A stretch of DNA of 64,000 nucleotides, taken from NCBI RefSeq assembly GCF_025917005.1, contig NZ_CP078091.1:2232001-2296000 (forward strand). Reading direction: 5' to 3'. The stretch is from Porphyrobacter sp. ULC335. Lineage in GTDB: Bacteria > Pseudomonadota > Alphaproteobacteria > Sphingomonadales > Sphingomonadaceae. The notes beneath the pieces were generated by a model. The model made no database searches, was not told the origin of the DNA, and saw only the letters and a program-made list of their open reading frames with translations. Below are positions 29,969 to 40,506 of the stretch, in pieces. A program made the position numbers and the translations under genes. Each line of letters opens with the position of its first letter. The first letter of the stretch is position 1.

Positions 29969-30802
29969 ATGGAACAGACCCGGACATCCTTGCGCGGCAG
30001 CGCGGTCCGCGGGCGCTTGCCCGGGGTCAGCCCCGGCGTGCTCGAGGCTGATCTTCTGCGCGCGCTCGACCGGCGCGAGATCGAGGTGCTGTTCCAGCCG
30101 CAATTCTCCTGCGTCACCGGCGCGCTTGTCGGGGCGGAGGCATTGGCGCGCTGGCGGCACCCGACACTTGGCGCGATCGGCGCGCGCGATCTGTTTGCGG
30201 TGGCGGAACGGGCCGCACTCGTCGCGCCGCTCTCGCGCCATGTGGTTGCGCGCGCGCTCGAGGATGCCGCGACGTGGCCGGACAATCTCACCCTGTCGCT
30301 CAACATCACACCCGAGGAACTGGGCGATCCGCGCTTTGCCGCCGATTTTGCCGCGCTGATCGGCCGCTCGGAAATTGCGCCGCAGCGGCTCATGCTGGAG
30401 ATTACCGAGGATCTGCTGCTGCGGAATCTGGCGCAGGCGGCGAGCGCGCTCAAGGCGCTGCGGGGCCTCGGCTTCCGCACCGCGCTCGATGATTTCGGCG
30501 CGGGGTTCTGCAATTTCCGCTACCTGCGCGAACTGCCGCTTGATGCGCTGAAGCTCGACAAGGCGATGGTCGAAGGCGTTCCCGCCGATGCGACCGCGCT
30601 CGCCGTGCTGCGCGCTATCGTCGCGCTCGCCAAGGCGCTTGGCCTTGAAGTCTATGCCGAAGGGATCGAGGACGAAATCCAGCGTGCCGCCATCACCGCC
30701 GAGGGCTGCGACTTCTGGCAGGGTTTCCTGCGCGCCCAGCCCATGCCGAGCGAAAGCGTGGTGGCGTTAGCACGGACAGCGCGGGGCATGGGGCACGGGT
30801 AG
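29969..30802 (+). CDS. Soluble EAL-domain protein (c-di-GMP phosphodiesterase)
   Basis: 277 residues from the ATG at 29969, chosen for the gaggag ribosome site; an ATG at 29936 would add 11. It is almost entirely one EAL domain with no membrane helix. The catalytic set looks complete: AEALARW (EAL), NITPEE, LEITED, DDFGAG, KLDKAM, AEGIED and WQGFL. It should hydrolyse c-di-GMP to pGpG. The N-terminal 30 residues are basic and may be a targeting tail. No partner GGDEF gene is adjacent. Confidence 0.93.
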   Translation: MEQTRTSLRGSAVRGRLPGVSPGVLEADLLRALDRREIEVLFQPQFSCVTGALVGAEALARWRHPTLGAIGARDLFAVAERAALVAPLSRHVVARALEDAATWPDNLTLSLNITPEELGDPRFAADFAALIGRSEIAPQRLMLEITEDLLLRNLAQAASALKALRGLGFRTALDDFGAGFCNFRYLRELPLDALKLDKAMVEGVPADATALAVLRAIVALAKALGLEVYAEGIEDEIQRAAITAEGCDFWQGFLRAQPMPSESVVALARTARGMGHG

Positions 30803-30841
30803 CGGGTACTCCGGTGACGCGTCCCGTTATGTGGTGTGCGT

Positions 30842-32107
30842 TTATTGCTGCGGAGCTGCGTCCGGTTGCAAAAAGAAGGGAGAGCGCTCTCCTGACGGCG
30901 GGTCCAGCACAAAACGTGGGTAGGACAGAACCAACCCTGAATTGGGCAGAGTCAGTTGCTGCACCCCGCCTGACTGCCGAGCGCGGGCTGCGTTGCCCGT
31001 TCCCGAGATTGTGGCGAACCCATAATCACGCATCACGTTGCTAAAGAGCACTGCTGAGGAGTAGGTCAACGGTCCGATTAGCACCGTCACCTTGCCGGAG
31101 AACTTTAGAGGTTCGTCGACTCCAGGCTGTGTAGCTGTTTCGATCATGCCCTCGGTTATCTCACCGGTCTTCTCACGCTTCACATAAGTTGAGCCGTGCT
31201 TGTATGGTTGCGTGGCGATGTAACGGAGAATGCCCTGCTTCCACATGTCGTCGTCGCCTCCGCCGTTGGCGCTGACATCAATGACCAGGTGCTTGGTCGA
31301 CGCGGCCTTCATCTGAGCGAAACAATCTTGCGTGAATCGATAAAACCGCTCTTTGTCCTCCCAGTAGAATGCCGAGATGGTCATTTGGGCGTCCCCGTCA
31401 GCGTCTACCCGACATTGGAACAGACGCTCGAAACTGGCCTCCTGCTGAAGAACAGCTGGCAGGACGTATCCGGCAGGAACGCGATGAGTTTCCGCCGATC
31501 CGCTCAGCACAAGGTCATAGCTTGAGGGCGCACCGTACAGCTTCCAATGGAGCAGCCACCAGCGCTGTGAGACCAAGGCGGTTCGGAAGGCCAGAGTATC
31601 CCCGTGCGCCCTCGCCAAGAGCGTATCGGCAATCATCCGTGCATCCTGCCCGTTTATGCGCAGGATGCGACGGCCAGCCAGAGGAGTAGTCGCTCCGCCG
31701 AGTGCGGTATTGATGACGGGGTAACCGTCACCATCGAGCGAAACTTCGAAGGGGAAGAAACCTTTGCCCTGACGGATCGCTTCTGCGCTTTGTCCTCGCC
31801 AGTCCGGCAGGCCGACGAAGAGGTGACCGTCTGCCATTATCGGGTTAAGCTGCGCCAATGCTGCCCACGCCTCATCCTGGGTCATGGGACGGGTAAGTTG
31901 CTCGCTTACCTTCTCGGCTGCCTGTTCGAGGTCAGCCTTCGTGACTGAATGAGAGAGATCAGGGTGTAGACGTTCAATTGTGTCGAGCGCGATGCGAAGG
32001 TCGGCCTGCAAGTCTACAGGATCGATTGTGCCCACCGTCGCTGCAGTTGCGGGCGGGGTGAGAAGCGCAGCTGCGGCAGCGATACAGAGCCGAATGAAAA
32101 CAGGCAT
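30842..32107 (-). CDS. Exported S41-family (C-terminal processing-type) serine peptidase
   Basis: 421 residues from the ATG at 32107; a GTG at 32137 would add ten before the signal. Signal peptide PVFIRLCIAAAAALLTPPATA. A helical N-terminal domain is followed by a PDZ-like middle part (ATTPLAGRRILRINGQDARMI) and a peptidase S41 core: LVIDVSANGGGDDDMWKQGILRYI, and GPLTYSSAVLFSNVMRDYGFATISGTG, where the catalytic Ser sits. Likely periplasmic. No substrate or operon partner is evident; it is convergent with the EAL gene and the next plus-strand gene is far away. Confidence 0.85.
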   Translation of the reverse strand: MPVFIRLCIAAAAALLTPPATAATVGTIDPVDLQADLRIALDTIERLHPDLSHSVTKADLEQAAEKVSEQLTRPMTQDEAWAALAQLNPIMADGHLFVGLPDWRGQSAEAIRQGKGFFPFEVSLDGDGYPVINTALGGATTPLAGRRILRINGQDARMIADTLLARAHGDTLAFRTALVSQRWWLLHWKLYGAPSSYDLVLSGSAETHRVPAGYVLPAVLQQEASFERLFQCRVDADGDAQMTISAFYWEDKERFYRFTQDCFAQMKAASTKHLVIDVSANGGGDDDMWKQGILRYIATQPYKHGSTYVKREKTGEITEGMIETATQPGVDEPLKFSGKVTVLIGPLTYSSAVLFSNVMRDYGFATISGTGNAARARQSGGVQQLTLPNSGLVLSYPRFVLDPPSGERSPFFLQPDAAPQQ

Positions 32108-32378
32108 CAACGCCTTTGACCTTTCAACGAATGCCACATGGCGACTTGCCCGTGCCTCGATCCATTGAAATATATGTATTACAATTTAACAAGCGTCAGC
32201 ATGAATGAAGACCTAGTACATCTCAAAGATAACTCGAGATGCTGACCGGCTCCGGCTTCCCGCTGCGACAGGTGATTATGGTCACGCTGGCAGCGCGGGG
32301 TGGCCAGCCGACTGCGTCCAGTTTGACGGACCAGGTTGGCCGTCCAGCTCTTTCGAATGAGCCTGGGCCGGGAAGCCA

Positions 32379-35300
32379 TCACGCCGCCTTCTTCGTCTTC
32401 GCCGCAGCTTTCTTGACAATCCCGCTCAGCCCCTTGGTGAGCTGGAACAGGCCATTGAGGCGGCTCTGCGGATCGCTCCACGCGCGGTTGATCACCAGCT
32501 TCATGTCGGGGCGCAGTTTGGCGGTATCCTTGCCGCCGTCATTGAGCCGCTCGACATAGGCGATCAGGCCCACCGGATCGGGGAAATCGTCATTGTGGAA
32601 GGTGACGAGCGTCCCCCGCGCGCCAACATCGATCTTGGCGATGTTCGCGCCGATGGCCTGATGCTTGATCTCGATCAGGCGGATCAGGTTCTTGGTCGGC
32701 TGCGGCAGATCGCCGAAGCGGTCGATCATCTCGGCGGCCATGCTCTCGATATCGTTCTGCCCCTCGGCCTGGTTGAGGCGGCGGTAGAGCGCCATGCGAA
32801 CCGCGAGATCGGGGACGTATTCTTCGGGGATCATGATCGGCGCATCGACGGTGATCTGGGGCGAAACCTTGTCGCGTGCCGGAGCAAGGCCCATCTCGCC
32901 CGCCTTGGCCGCAAGGATCGCCTCTTCCAGCATGGCCTGGTAAAGTTCGAAGCCGACCTCGCGGATATGGCCCGACTGTTCGTCGCCGAGCAGGTTCCCC
33001 GCACCGCGAATGTCGAGATCGTGGCTGGCGAGCTGGAAGCCGGCACCCAGCGTGTCGAGATCGCCGAGCACCTTGAGCCGCTTTTGCGCGATCTCCGAAA
33101 GTGCCACGCCCGTCTCGTGCGTCAGATAGGCATAGGCGCGCAGCTTGGCCCGTCCGACGCGGCCGCGCAGCTGGTAGAGCTGGGCAAGGCCGAACCGGTC
33201 GGCGCGGTGGATGATGATGGTGTTGGCGGACGGAATATCCAGCCCGCTTTCGACGATCGTGGTCGACAGCAGCACGTCGTATTTGCGGTCGTAGAAAGCG
33301 CCCATCCGCTCCTCGACCTCGCTCGGGCTCATCTGGCCGTGGGCGGAGACGGATTTGATCTCGGGCGCGTTCTCGCGGAGCCATTCCTCGACATCGGCCA
33401 TGTCGGAAATGCGGGGCACGACGATGAAGCTTTGGCCGCCGCGATGATGTTCGCGCAGCAAGGCCTCGCGCATCACCATGTCGTCCCACTCCATCACATA
33501 GGTGCGCACAGCGAGGCGGTCGACCGGCGGGGTCTGGATGGTGGAGAGTTCGCGCAGGCCGCTCATCGCCATTTGCAGCGTACGCGGAATCGGTGTTGCG
33601 GTGAGGGTGAGGACGTGAACGTCGGCCCGCAGCTGCTTCAGCTTTTCCTTGTGGGTGACACCAAAGCGCTGCTCCTCGTCGACGATCACAAGGCCCAGGT
33701 TCTTGAACTTGGTCGACTTCGAGAGGATCGCGTGGGTGCCGACGACAAGGTCGACATGGCCGCTTTCCAGCCCCTCGCGCGTTTCGGCAGCCTCCTTCGA
33801 AGTGACGAGGCGCGAGAGCCGTCCCACCTTCAGCGGGAAACCCGCGAACCGCTCGGCAAAGTTCTGGTAATGCTGGCGGGCAAGGAGCGTGGTCGGCGCG
33901 ACCACGGCGACCTGCTGGCCGTGCATTGCCGCCACGAAAGCTGCCCGCAGCGCGACCTCGGTCTTGCCGAAGCCGACATCGCCGCAGACGAGGCGGTCCA
34001 TCGGGCGGCCGCTTTCCAGATCGCCAAGAACATCCGTAATCGCGCGTTCCTGATCCTCGGTTTCCGACCACGGGAAGCGGTCGGTGAACTGGCCGAGGGT
34101 CGCGGGATCGGCGGGCAGGGCAGGGGCCTGTCGCAAAGCACGCTCTGCGGCCACCTGCATCAGCTCACCGGCGATTGCGGTGATGCGCTCCTTGAGCCTG
34201 GCGCGGCGACGCTGCCATGCCTCGCCGCCAAGCTTGTCGAGCGCGACCGGCAACTCGGATGATCCGTAGCGGCTGAGGACATCGATGTTCTCGACCGGGA
34301 TGAACAGCTTGTCCCCACCGGAGTATTCCAGCGCGACGCAATCGTGCTCGCTTTTGCCGACCGGGATCGGCTCCAGTCCGAGGTAACGCCCGATCCCATG
34401 TTCGACATGCACGACCAGATCGCCGCGTGCCAACGCCTGAATTTCAGCGAGGAAGGCGTCGGAATCCTTGCGCTTCTTCTTGCGCCGCACCAGCCGGTCG
34501 CCGAGCACGTCGGCTTCGGTGACAAGATCGAGCGTGTCGCTCGAAAACCCGCTCTCCAGCGGCAGGACGACCACTGCGGCCTTGCCCTTGGCCGCAAGGC
34601 CGAGCGCCTGTTGCCAGCTATCGGCCAGCGCGGTGGGCGCGCCGGCTTCCTCAAGGATTGCGGCAATCCGGCGGGCGCTGCCAGTGGAATAGGCGGCCAC
34701 CAGCGGCTTGCGCTTGGACTTGGCAACAGCCTTCAGGTGTGCGGCGGCGGCCTCGTAGACATTCTCCCCGCGCCCGCGTTCCGGCGAAAAGTCGCGCGCC
34801 GAACGGAAGCCGAAATCGAGCACGTTTGCGCTGTCATCGGCCGCAAAGCCCGATGCGCGGTGAGCGGGCAAAGCGGCGAGGGCCGCATCGAATTCGGCGC
34901 GGGTGAGGTACAGCGCATCGGGCTTGAGCGGGCGGTAGCTGCCCCTCTTTTCGCCCGCGATCCGACCACGCTGGTCGTGATAATCGCTGATATCGGTCAA
35001 CCGCTCCTCGGCCGCCCCCAAGGCGCCCTGATCGATGACGACGACATCATTGGTGCCTAGGTGATCGAACAGGCTCGCCAACCGGTCTTCGAACAGCGGC
35101 AGCCAATGTTCCATCCCAGCGAGCCTGCGGCCTTCGGACACGGCTTCATAGAGCGGGTCTTGCGTGGCGTTCGCCCCGAAGATCTCGCGGTACCGGCTGC
35201 GGAAGCGCTTGATGCTCTCCTCGTCGAGCAGCGCTTCGGAGGCGGGGAGAAGCAGGTGGCTGTCGATCCGCTCGACCGTGCGCTGGGTTGCGGGGTCGAA

Positions 35301-35897
35301 GAGACGCAGGCTCTCCAGCTCGTCACCGAAGAAATCGAGGCGCAGCCCGCTGTCCAGCGAGGACGGGAAGATGTCGACAATCGAGCCGCGCACCGCGAAC
35401 TCGCCATGGTCGATCACTGTGTCTGTGCGGCTGTAGCCCTGGCGGGTGAGCAGGGCGGCAAGGCTCTCATGCCCGATCTGCACTCCGACCTTAAACTCCC
35501 GCACAGACTCGCGGACCCGGAACGGGGTGAGGACCCGCTGGAGCACGGCGTTGATCGTGGTCACCAGCAATTGCTGGGCGCTGCCGGGCTGCTGCAAGCG
35601 GTGGAGCGTGGCAAGCCGCTCCGCACTGATCGATAGCGCGGGGCTCGCGCGGTCATACGGCAGGCAGTCCCACGCGGGGAAGGTGATGACATCGAGTTCG
35701 GGCGCAAAGAAGCGCGCGGCATCGGCAGCGGCGCGCATTGCGGCGTCATCTGGCGCGATGAACACGGCCCGCCGCCCGCCCTTGTTCGCCTGTGCGGCGC
35801 GCGCGAGATCGGTCAGCACCAGCGGCAGGCTCCCGCGGGGGAGCGAAGCGAGGGTCAGGGCATCACGGGCCGCGAGGATGCGGTTAAGGTCAGGCAT
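32379..35897 (-). CDS. mfd: Transcription-repair coupling factor Mfd
   Basis: 1172 residues. UvrB-homology N-terminus ([26 protein letters not shown]), a CarD-like RNA polymerase-interacting domain ([20 protein letters not shown]), then a RecG-type translocase: Walker [12 protein letters not shown] near residue 640, [35 protein letters not shown] and QLRGRVGRA. It removes stalled RNA polymerase and recruits UvrA. The C-terminus is a Lys/Ala tail ([11 protein letters not shown]). Downstream of sdhE on the same strand, an arrangement common in alphaproteobacteria. Confidence 0.98.
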   Translation of the reverse strand: MPDLNRILAARDALTLASLPRGSLPLVLTDLARAAQANKGGRRAVFIAPDDAAMRAAADAARFFAPELDVITFPAWDCLPYDRASPALSISAERLATLHRLQQPGSAQQLLVTTINAVLQRVLTPFRVRESVREFKVGVQIGHESLAALLTRQGYSRTDTVIDHGEFAVRGSIVDIFPSSLDSGLRLDFFGDELESLRLFDPATQRTVERIDSHLLLPASEALLDEESIKRFRSRYREIFGANATQDPLYEAVSEGRRLAGMEHWLPLFEDRLASLFDHLGTNDVVVIDQGALGAAEERLTDISDYHDQRGRIAGEKRGSYRPLKPDALYLTRAEFDAALAALPAHRASGFAADDSANVLDFGFRSARDFSPERGRGENVYEAAAAHLKAVAKSKRKPLVAAYSTGSARRIAAILEEAGAPTALADSWQQALGLAAKGKAAVVVLPLESGFSSDTLDLVTEADVLGDRLVRRKKKRKDSDAFLAEIQALARGDLVVHVEHGIGRYLGLEPIPVGKSEHDCVALEYSGGDKLFIPVENIDVLSRYGSSELPVALDKLGGEAWQRRRARLKERITAIAGELMQVAAERALRQAPALPADPATLGQFTDRFPWSETEDQERAITDVLGDLESGRPMDRLVCGDVGFGKTEVALRAAFVAAMHGQQVAVVAPTTLLARQHYQNFAERFAGFPLKVGRLSRLVTSKEAAETREGLESGHVDLVVGTHAILSKSTKFKNLGLVIVDEEQRFGVTHKEKLKQLRADVHVLTLTATPIPRTLQMAMSGLRELSTIQTPPVDRLAVRTYVMEWDDMVMREALLREHHRGGQSFIVVPRISDMADVEEWLRENAPEIKSVSAHGQMSPSEVEERMGAFYDRKYDVLLSTTIVESGLDIPSANTIIIHRADRFGLAQLYQLRGRVGRAKLRAYAYLTHETGVALSEIAQKRLKVLGDLDTLGAGFQLASHDLDIRGAGNLLGDEQSGHIREVGFELYQAMLEEAILAAKAGEMGLAPARDKVSPQITVDAPIMIPEEYVPDLAVRMALYRRLNQAEGQNDIESMAAEMIDRFGDLPQPTKNLIRLIEIKHQAIGANIAKIDVGARGTLVTFHNDDFPDPVGLIAYVERLNDGGKDTAKLRPDMKLVINRAWSDPQSRLNGLFQLTKGLSGIVKKAAAKTKKAA

Positions 35898-35947
35898 AGG
35901 TTTCCAGTCAAGCAGCGCGAGGCCAATGCGTTCCCGCGCGGCTCCTG

Positions 35948-36226
35948 TCAGCGCGGTATATCGACGTAATCGAGGCGTTGCATCGTCGTAAGCAGATCGC
36001 CGGCAAGATGTTCGGGCGGCATTTGCGATCCGAGCGCCCAGGCCATCACGTCGACATCATCCTCGTCGAGCAGCGCTTCGAACCACGCCAGCTCTGCCTC
36101 GCCCCATGATGCATGGTAGCGGTCATAATAGCCGCCCATCATGTAATCGGCCTCGCGCGTGCCGCGGTGCCATGCGCGGAACTTTGCCCGGGCGAGACGC
36201 TGTTCGAAGGAGGGGGTGTCGGTCAT
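35948..36226 (-). CDS. sdhE: FAD assembly factor SdhE (SDHAF2 family)
   Basis: 92 residues from the ATG at 36226 (aggtgagg just upstream); a GTG three codons earlier is less likely. The family motif is RAWHRGTREADYMMGGYYDRY, the RGxxExD region that promotes covalent FAD attachment to succinate dehydrogenase. The remainder, WFEALLDEDDVDVMAWALG, is also typical. It lies upstream of mfd and divergent from recG. Confidence 0.96.
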   Translation of the reverse strand: MTDTPSFEQRLARAKFRAWHRGTREADYMMGGYYDRYHASWGEAELAWFEALLDEDDVDVMAWALGSQMPPEHLAGDLLTTMQRLDYVDIPR

Positions 36227-36297
36227 GCGCCTCACCTAGCCACAGCTGTGCGTGGCTTCAACTCGCAATGACGCGGCGAGAATGATAGCGACAACCC

Positions 36298-38373
36298 ATG
36301 CGCCCAGAGGCCCTCAATCCGCTCTTTGCTGAAGTCGAGACGCTCGAAGGCGTCGGGCCGAAGGTGATGAAGCCACTGGAGAAGCTCGGCCTGACGCGAG
36401 TCAAGGACGTTGCCTACCACCTGCCCGAACGTTTCGTCAGCCGCAGCGCGGTAGCCGATCTCGATTCGGCGAGCGAGGGCGAGCAGGTGATTATCGCGCT
36501 GACCGCTATCGAACACCGCGCGCCGCGCGCCGGAAGCCGCGGGCCGTATCGCGTGCTGGCGCAAGATGCGGCCGGCAATATCTGCGCGCTGACATGGTTC
36601 GGCAAGGCCGCCTACAGCGCGAAGAAGCTGCTCCCGGTAGGCGAGAAGCGCTGGGTGGCAGGGCGGCTCGACCGTTATGGCGACATGCTCCAGATCGTCC
36701 ATCCCGACCATATCGAGGCCGAAAGCGCGGCCCAAATGGGGCGGCTGAGCGAGCCGGTTTATCGGCTTTCCGAAGGGCTCACCCAGCCGCGGGTGGCGGG
36801 GCTTGTCGAACAGGCTCTCGCGCGGCTCCCGGCGCTGCCCGAGTGGATCGAGCCGGGCCAGTTCGAACGCGCAGGCTGGCCCGCATGGCGCGAGGCGCTG
36901 CGACTTGGCCACGAAAGCACCGATGAAAAGGCACGCGATCGGCTCGCCTATGACGAGTTGCTGGCGAACAGCCTCGCGCTGTTGCTGGTCAAGGCCGAGG
37001 GGCGGCGGCGCAAGGGGCAGGCGCTGGCGGGAGACGGCGCCTTGCGCGCCAAGCTGCAACTGCCCTTCGCCCTGACCGGCGCGCAGAGCCGCTCGATCGC
37101 CGAGATCGAGGGCGATATGGCGCAGGAAGCGCCGATGCTGCGGTTGCTGCAGGGCGATGTTGGCGCGGGCAAGACTGTGGTCGCGCTCGAAGCGATGCTG
37201 ATCGCGGTAGAGGCCGGCAAGCAGGCTGCGCTGCTAGCGCCGACCGAAATTCTCGCGCGCCAGCATTTCGAGACGCTGCGCAAGATGCTCGCACCGACCG
37301 GCGTCAACATCGCGCTGCTGACCGGGCGGGCCAAGGGGCGCGAGCGCGAAGGGCTGCTGATGGGGCTGATGGACGGCTCGATCCAGGTGCTGGTCGGCAC
37401 CCATGCGATTTTTCAGGACACGGTGAACTACCGCGATCTGGGGCTGGTGGTGATCGACGAGCAGCACCGCTTCGGAGTGGCGCAGCGGCTTGCGCTGGCC
37501 GCAAAGGGCCGCCGCGCGCCGCACACCCTTGCCATGACAGCAACCCCGATCCCGCGCTCGCTGACGTTGGCGCAATATGGCGAGATGGACGTGAGCCGCC
37601 TCGATGAACTGCCCCCGGGACGGCAGGCGATCGACACCCGCGTGGTGCCGATGGAGCGTATCGACGAGGTGGTCGCGGGCGTGGCACGCCACCTCGCCAG
37701 CGGGCAACAGGCCTATTGGGTGTGCCCGATGGTGCGCGAGATCGACGGCGCGCCCGACCTTGCCGATATCGCTGCGGCCGAAGCGCGCTACGCGGCGCTG
37801 ACCGAGCGGTTTGGCGATGCCGTGGTACTGGTCCACGGTCAGCTTCGCCCCGAGATCAAGGATGCTGCGATGGAGCGTTTTGCCAGCGGGCAGGCGCGGC
37901 TGCTGGTGGCAACGACGGTGATCGAAGTGGGGGTCGATGTCCCCTCGGCTACCCTGATGGTGATCGAGCAAGCTGAGCGCTTCGGCCTGGCCCAGCTCCA
38001 CCAGCTGCGCGGGCGGGTGGGGCGGGGCGCGGAGAAATCCACCTGCCTGCTACTGCGCAGCGGGGCTCTGTCCGAAACGGGGCGGGCGAGGCTCGCCCTG
38101 ATGCGCGAGACGCAGGACGGGTTCCGGATCGCCGAGGAAGACCTTGCCCTGCGTGGCGGTGGGGAGCTGCTCGGCACCCGCCAATCGGGAGAGGCGGCTT
38201 TCCGGATCGCCAATCTCGAGCAGATGCAGCGCCTGCTGCCGATTGCGCACGGCGACGCCCGGCTTTTGATGGACCGCGATGGCGGGCTAATGTCGGAACG
38301 CGGTGAGGCAGCGCGGCTGCTGCTTTATCTGTTCGAACGCGATTGGGGCGTTCAGCTGCTGCGCGGCGGTTAG
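36298..38373 (+). CDS. recG: ATP-dependent DNA helicase RecG
   Basis: 691 residues. N-terminal wedge domain (LEGVGPKVMKPLEKLGLTRVKDVAYHLPERF), then superfamily 2 helicase motifs: Walker A GDVGAGKTVVALEA near residue 286, DEQHRFGVAQRL, AMTATPIPRSLTLAQYGEMD and [11 protein letters not shown]. It reverses stalled replication forks and processes Holliday junctions. Divergent from sdhE-mfd. Its TAG overlaps the TAA of the convergent phosphatase. Confidence 0.98.
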   Translation: MRPEALNPLFAEVETLEGVGPKVMKPLEKLGLTRVKDVAYHLPERFVSRSAVADLDSASEGEQVIIALTAIEHRAPRAGSRGPYRVLAQDAAGNICALTWFGKAAYSAKKLLPVGEKRWVAGRLDRYGDMLQIVHPDHIEAESAAQMGRLSEPVYRLSEGLTQPRVAGLVEQALARLPALPEWIEPGQFERAGWPAWREALRLGHESTDEKARDRLAYDELLANSLALLLVKAEGRRRKGQALAGDGALRAKLQLPFALTGAQSRSIAEIEGDMAQEAPMLRLLQGDVGAGKTVVALEAMLIAVEAGKQAALLAPTEILARQHFETLRKMLAPTGVNIALLTGRAKGREREGLLMGLMDGSIQVLVGTHAIFQDTVNYRDLGLVVIDEQHRFGVAQRLALAAKGRRAPHTLAMTATPIPRSLTLAQYGEMDVSRLDELPPGRQAIDTRVVPMERIDEVVAGVARHLASGQQAYWVCPMVREIDGAPDLADIAAAEARYAALTERFGDAVVLVHGQLRPEIKDAAMERFASGQARLLVATTVIEVGVDVPSATLMVIEQAERFGLAQLHQLRGRVGRGAEKSTCLLLRSGALSETGRARLALMRETQDGFRIAEEDLALRGGGELLGTRQSGEAAFRIANLEQMQRLLPIAHGDARLLMDRDGGLMSERGEAARLLLYLFERDWGVQLLRGG

Positions 38374-38870
38374 CTGCGCAGCGCCGCAGCTTCGCTCTTC
38401 AGCCGGTCAGCCCAGGCACATGCGCCGAGGTTGATCATGCTCCACGCCAGTTCGAACGCGGCGGTATCGCCATAATAGGGATCAGGCACCGGTTCGCCCC
38501 GGCGCCCGTCGACCGCGTCCATCAGCATTGCGAGCCGGGCCGTGCCGTCACGCGGGGCCTTGGCACGCAGGCTTTCCAGATTGGCGCGGTCCAATGCGAT
38601 GATGTGGCTGAAGCGGTAGAAATCGTCGCGCTCGATCTGCCGTGCCGCTTGTTCGGCGATATCGATGCCCTTGGCGCTGGCAACGGCGATTGCGCGTTGA
38701 TCGGGTTGGCTACCCAGATGATAGGACGCGGTTCCGGCAGAGTCGATCAGACACGCCAGACCGCGTTCCTCCGCTGCCGCGCGGAAAGCACCCTCAGCCA
38801 TTGGTGACCGGCAGATATTGCCGAGACACACAAACAGCACACCAATTCTATGTTCAATGCCCCCATGCAT
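38370..38870 (-). CDS. Low molecular weight protein-tyrosine-phosphatase
   Basis: 166 residues. Catalytic P-loop CLGNICRS (Cys15, Arg21) near the N-terminus and the general acid in VPDPYYGD, the complete signature of the LMW-PTP family. It dephosphorylates phosphotyrosine, and related enzymes regulate exopolysaccharide synthesis, but no polysaccharide genes are adjacent. The 5' region holds a ParB-type palindrome (38919-38934) and 11-bp-period repeats. Confidence 0.95.
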   Translation of the reverse strand: MHGGIEHRIGVLFVCLGNICRSPMAEGAFRAAAEERGLACLIDSAGTASYHLGSQPDQRAIAVASAKGIDIAEQAARQIERDDFYRFSHIIALDRANLESLRAKAPRDGTARLAMLMDAVDGRRGEPVPDPYYGDTAAFELAWSMINLGACAWADRLKSEAAALRS

Positions 38871-38918
38871 GATGATGCACTATTACATTCATCAGGGGCT
38901 GTCCACCGGCTATCATGT

Positions 38919-38934
38919 TGGTTTCACGTGAAAC
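38919..38934. promoter_or_regulatory. parS-like ParB binding site
   Basis: GGTTTCACGTGAAACA matches the bacterial parS consensus TGTTTCACGTGAAACA at 15 of 16 positions, including the complete GTTTCACGTGAAAC palindrome. It is intergenic, about 50 bp from the phosphatase start. ParB proteins load on such sites in chromosome segregation. I see no parAB genes in the window. Confidence 0.8.
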
Positions 38935-38986
38935 ATGCCGGTCCGGACAAGTATCCGGGGCGAGATGTGTCCAAAACCGGCCTAAC

Positions 38987-39016
38987 GGGGGTCTAACCGG
39001 GGTCTAGAGGGGGTCT
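38987..39016. repeat. Three GGGGTCTA direct repeats at 11-bp period
   Basis: GGGGTCTA starts at 38987, 38998 and 39009, so each copy is one DNA turn from the next. It lies right after the stop of the AarF-like gene and about 120 bp upstream of the phosphatase gene. The spacing is that of direct-repeat operators of OmpR-type response regulators. The regulator is unknown. Confidence 0.55.
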
Positions 39017-39024
39017 AGGTGCCG

Positions 39025-40410
39025 TCAGGCGGCGGCTGCCGGGAGTGGTGAGGTGCTAGCCAGCACATCTTCGGTGATGCGCCGGATGTTCACCTTGGCC
39101 TTCAAGCGTGCGCCCAGCAGCGCAGTGCCGGAAACCTTCCTTTGCACGAACAGCGTCTCGATCGGCGGGAAGGCCCAGGTGTCCTTGTCCTGCGCGATGG
39201 CAAAGCCTTCCTCGCGCAGCAGCGGGATGAACGCGCGGTCACCAAAATCGAAGGGCGCATCCTCGCGCATTTCGTTGATCACGATGTCGATCATCTTGTT
39301 CACCCGCTCGGGGTGCTTTTCGGCGACGATCGGCATCATGAAACCCGCTTCGATCGTGGCGGCGAGCACTTCTTCGGCATTGCCGCGCAGCCCCGCTTCG
39401 AGCATCTTGCGATAGCCGTTCGCCACTGCCGGATCGACCGGACGACACGCGCCGAAATCGAGCAGAATGATCTCGCCCGTTTCGCGCCGGTAGCGGAAAT
39501 TGGCGAAGTTCGGATCGGTCTGCATCACGCCGAATTCGAACAATTCGCGCGCCACCAGCCGGATCAGCCGCGCATAGACCTCGTCGCGGCGCTCGGGCGT
39601 TTCCGATCCGATTTCCTCGATCGAGACGCCGTCTTCAAAACTCATCGCAAGGATCGAGCCGCGCGTCAGACCTTCGTGCAGCTTCGGCACGACGAAGCCG
39701 GGGGTGCCCGCCAGCTGCTCCCGGTACAACGCCATTTGCGCGCCTTCGCGCTCGTAATCCGCTTCTTCGTGGAGCTGCTGCTTGGCCGCGGCCATCAGCT
39801 TTTCCATTTCGAGTTCGGGCGGAGCGAAGCCTGCGACCTTCAGCAGCGTCATCACATTGTCGACGTCGCTGTCGATGCTTTTGGCGACGCCGGGGTATTG
39901 CACCTTGATCGCCAGCTCCTCGCCATCGCGGGTCAGCGCCTTGTGCACCTGCCCGATGGAGGCGGCGGCGATGGGGCGCGGGTTGAACCAGCGGAACTGC
40001 TTGCGCCAGTCCGGCCCCCATTCGCTCCTGAGCACCTGATCGAGCTGCTTGGTCGGCATGAAATTGGCTTGGTCGCGCAAGGTGGCGAGAATCTTGGAAA
40101 GCTCGTCAGGCAGAAAATCGCCCGCATCCAAGCTGATCATCTGCCCCATCTTCATCGCCGCGCCGCGCAGGTGCGAGAGGCGGTCGGTGAGGCGCTGGAC
40201 GTTGCCGGGGGTAAGGATCAGATCGCGCGCGGTTATCCCTTCGCCGCTGGCGAGCCGACGCGCGCCTTCTGCCACCATGCCGCTCGCCACGCCGCCGACC
40301 AGCCGCCCGAATGTGCCGAACCGCGCAATCCGTCCCGCCGGCACAGCGCGCTGGCGGTTGCGGTCTTCGGGGAGTTTGTCGAAATCGGGAATCTGATTGT
40401 CGTCGGACAC
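39025..40410 (-). CDS. ABC1/AarF (UbiB/COQ8)-family atypical kinase
   Basis: 461 residues if the GTG at 40410 (VSDDNQIPDF) is used; the frame stays open to 40506 but the extra part looks non-coding and overlaps the SDR end. The KxGQ motif AMKMGQMIS, the Ala-rich loop PIAAASIGQVHKA, catalytic DPNFANFRYR and LLDFGACR are present. Family members support ubiquinone synthesis or membrane lipid homeostasis rather than phosphorylating proteins. The C-terminus is ALLGARLKAKVNIRRITEDVL. No quinone genes are adjacent. The start is uncertain. Confidence 0.9.
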   Translation of the reverse strand: MSDDNQIPDFDKLPEDRNRQRAVPAGRIARFGTFGRLVGGVASGMVAEGARRLASGEGITARDLILTPGNVQRLTDRLSHLRGAAMKMGQMISLDAGDFLPDELSKILATLRDQANFMPTKQLDQVLRSEWGPDWRKQFRWFNPRPIAAASIGQVHKALTRDGEELAIKVQYPGVAKSIDSDVDNVMTLLKVAGFAPPELEMEKLMAAAKQQLHEEADYEREGAQMALYREQLAGTPGFVVPKLHEGLTRGSILAMSFEDGVSIEEIGSETPERRDEVYARLIRLVARELFEFGVMQTDPNFANFRYRRETGEIILLDFGACRPVDPAVANGYRKMLEAGLRGNAEEVLAATIEAGFMMPIVAEKHPERVNKMIDIVINEMREDAPFDFGDRAFIPLLREEGFAIAQDKDTWAFPPIETLFVQRKVSGTALLGARLKAKVNIRRITEDVLASTSPLPAAAA

Positions 40411-40506
40411 GGGCAGGGGGCTTCCGCTTGTGAAGGGTTTGTTCGCAAACGGCCGGAATTGCCGCCTGTTCCTTGCTCTAGATGGCGTGCCCTGCCTGAT
40501 GCACAA

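Noticed and set aside
32179..32481. 100-codon minus-strand open frame between mfd and the S41 peptidase
   Set aside because: Overlaps the mfd 3' end in another frame and has no protein-like pattern or ribosome site.
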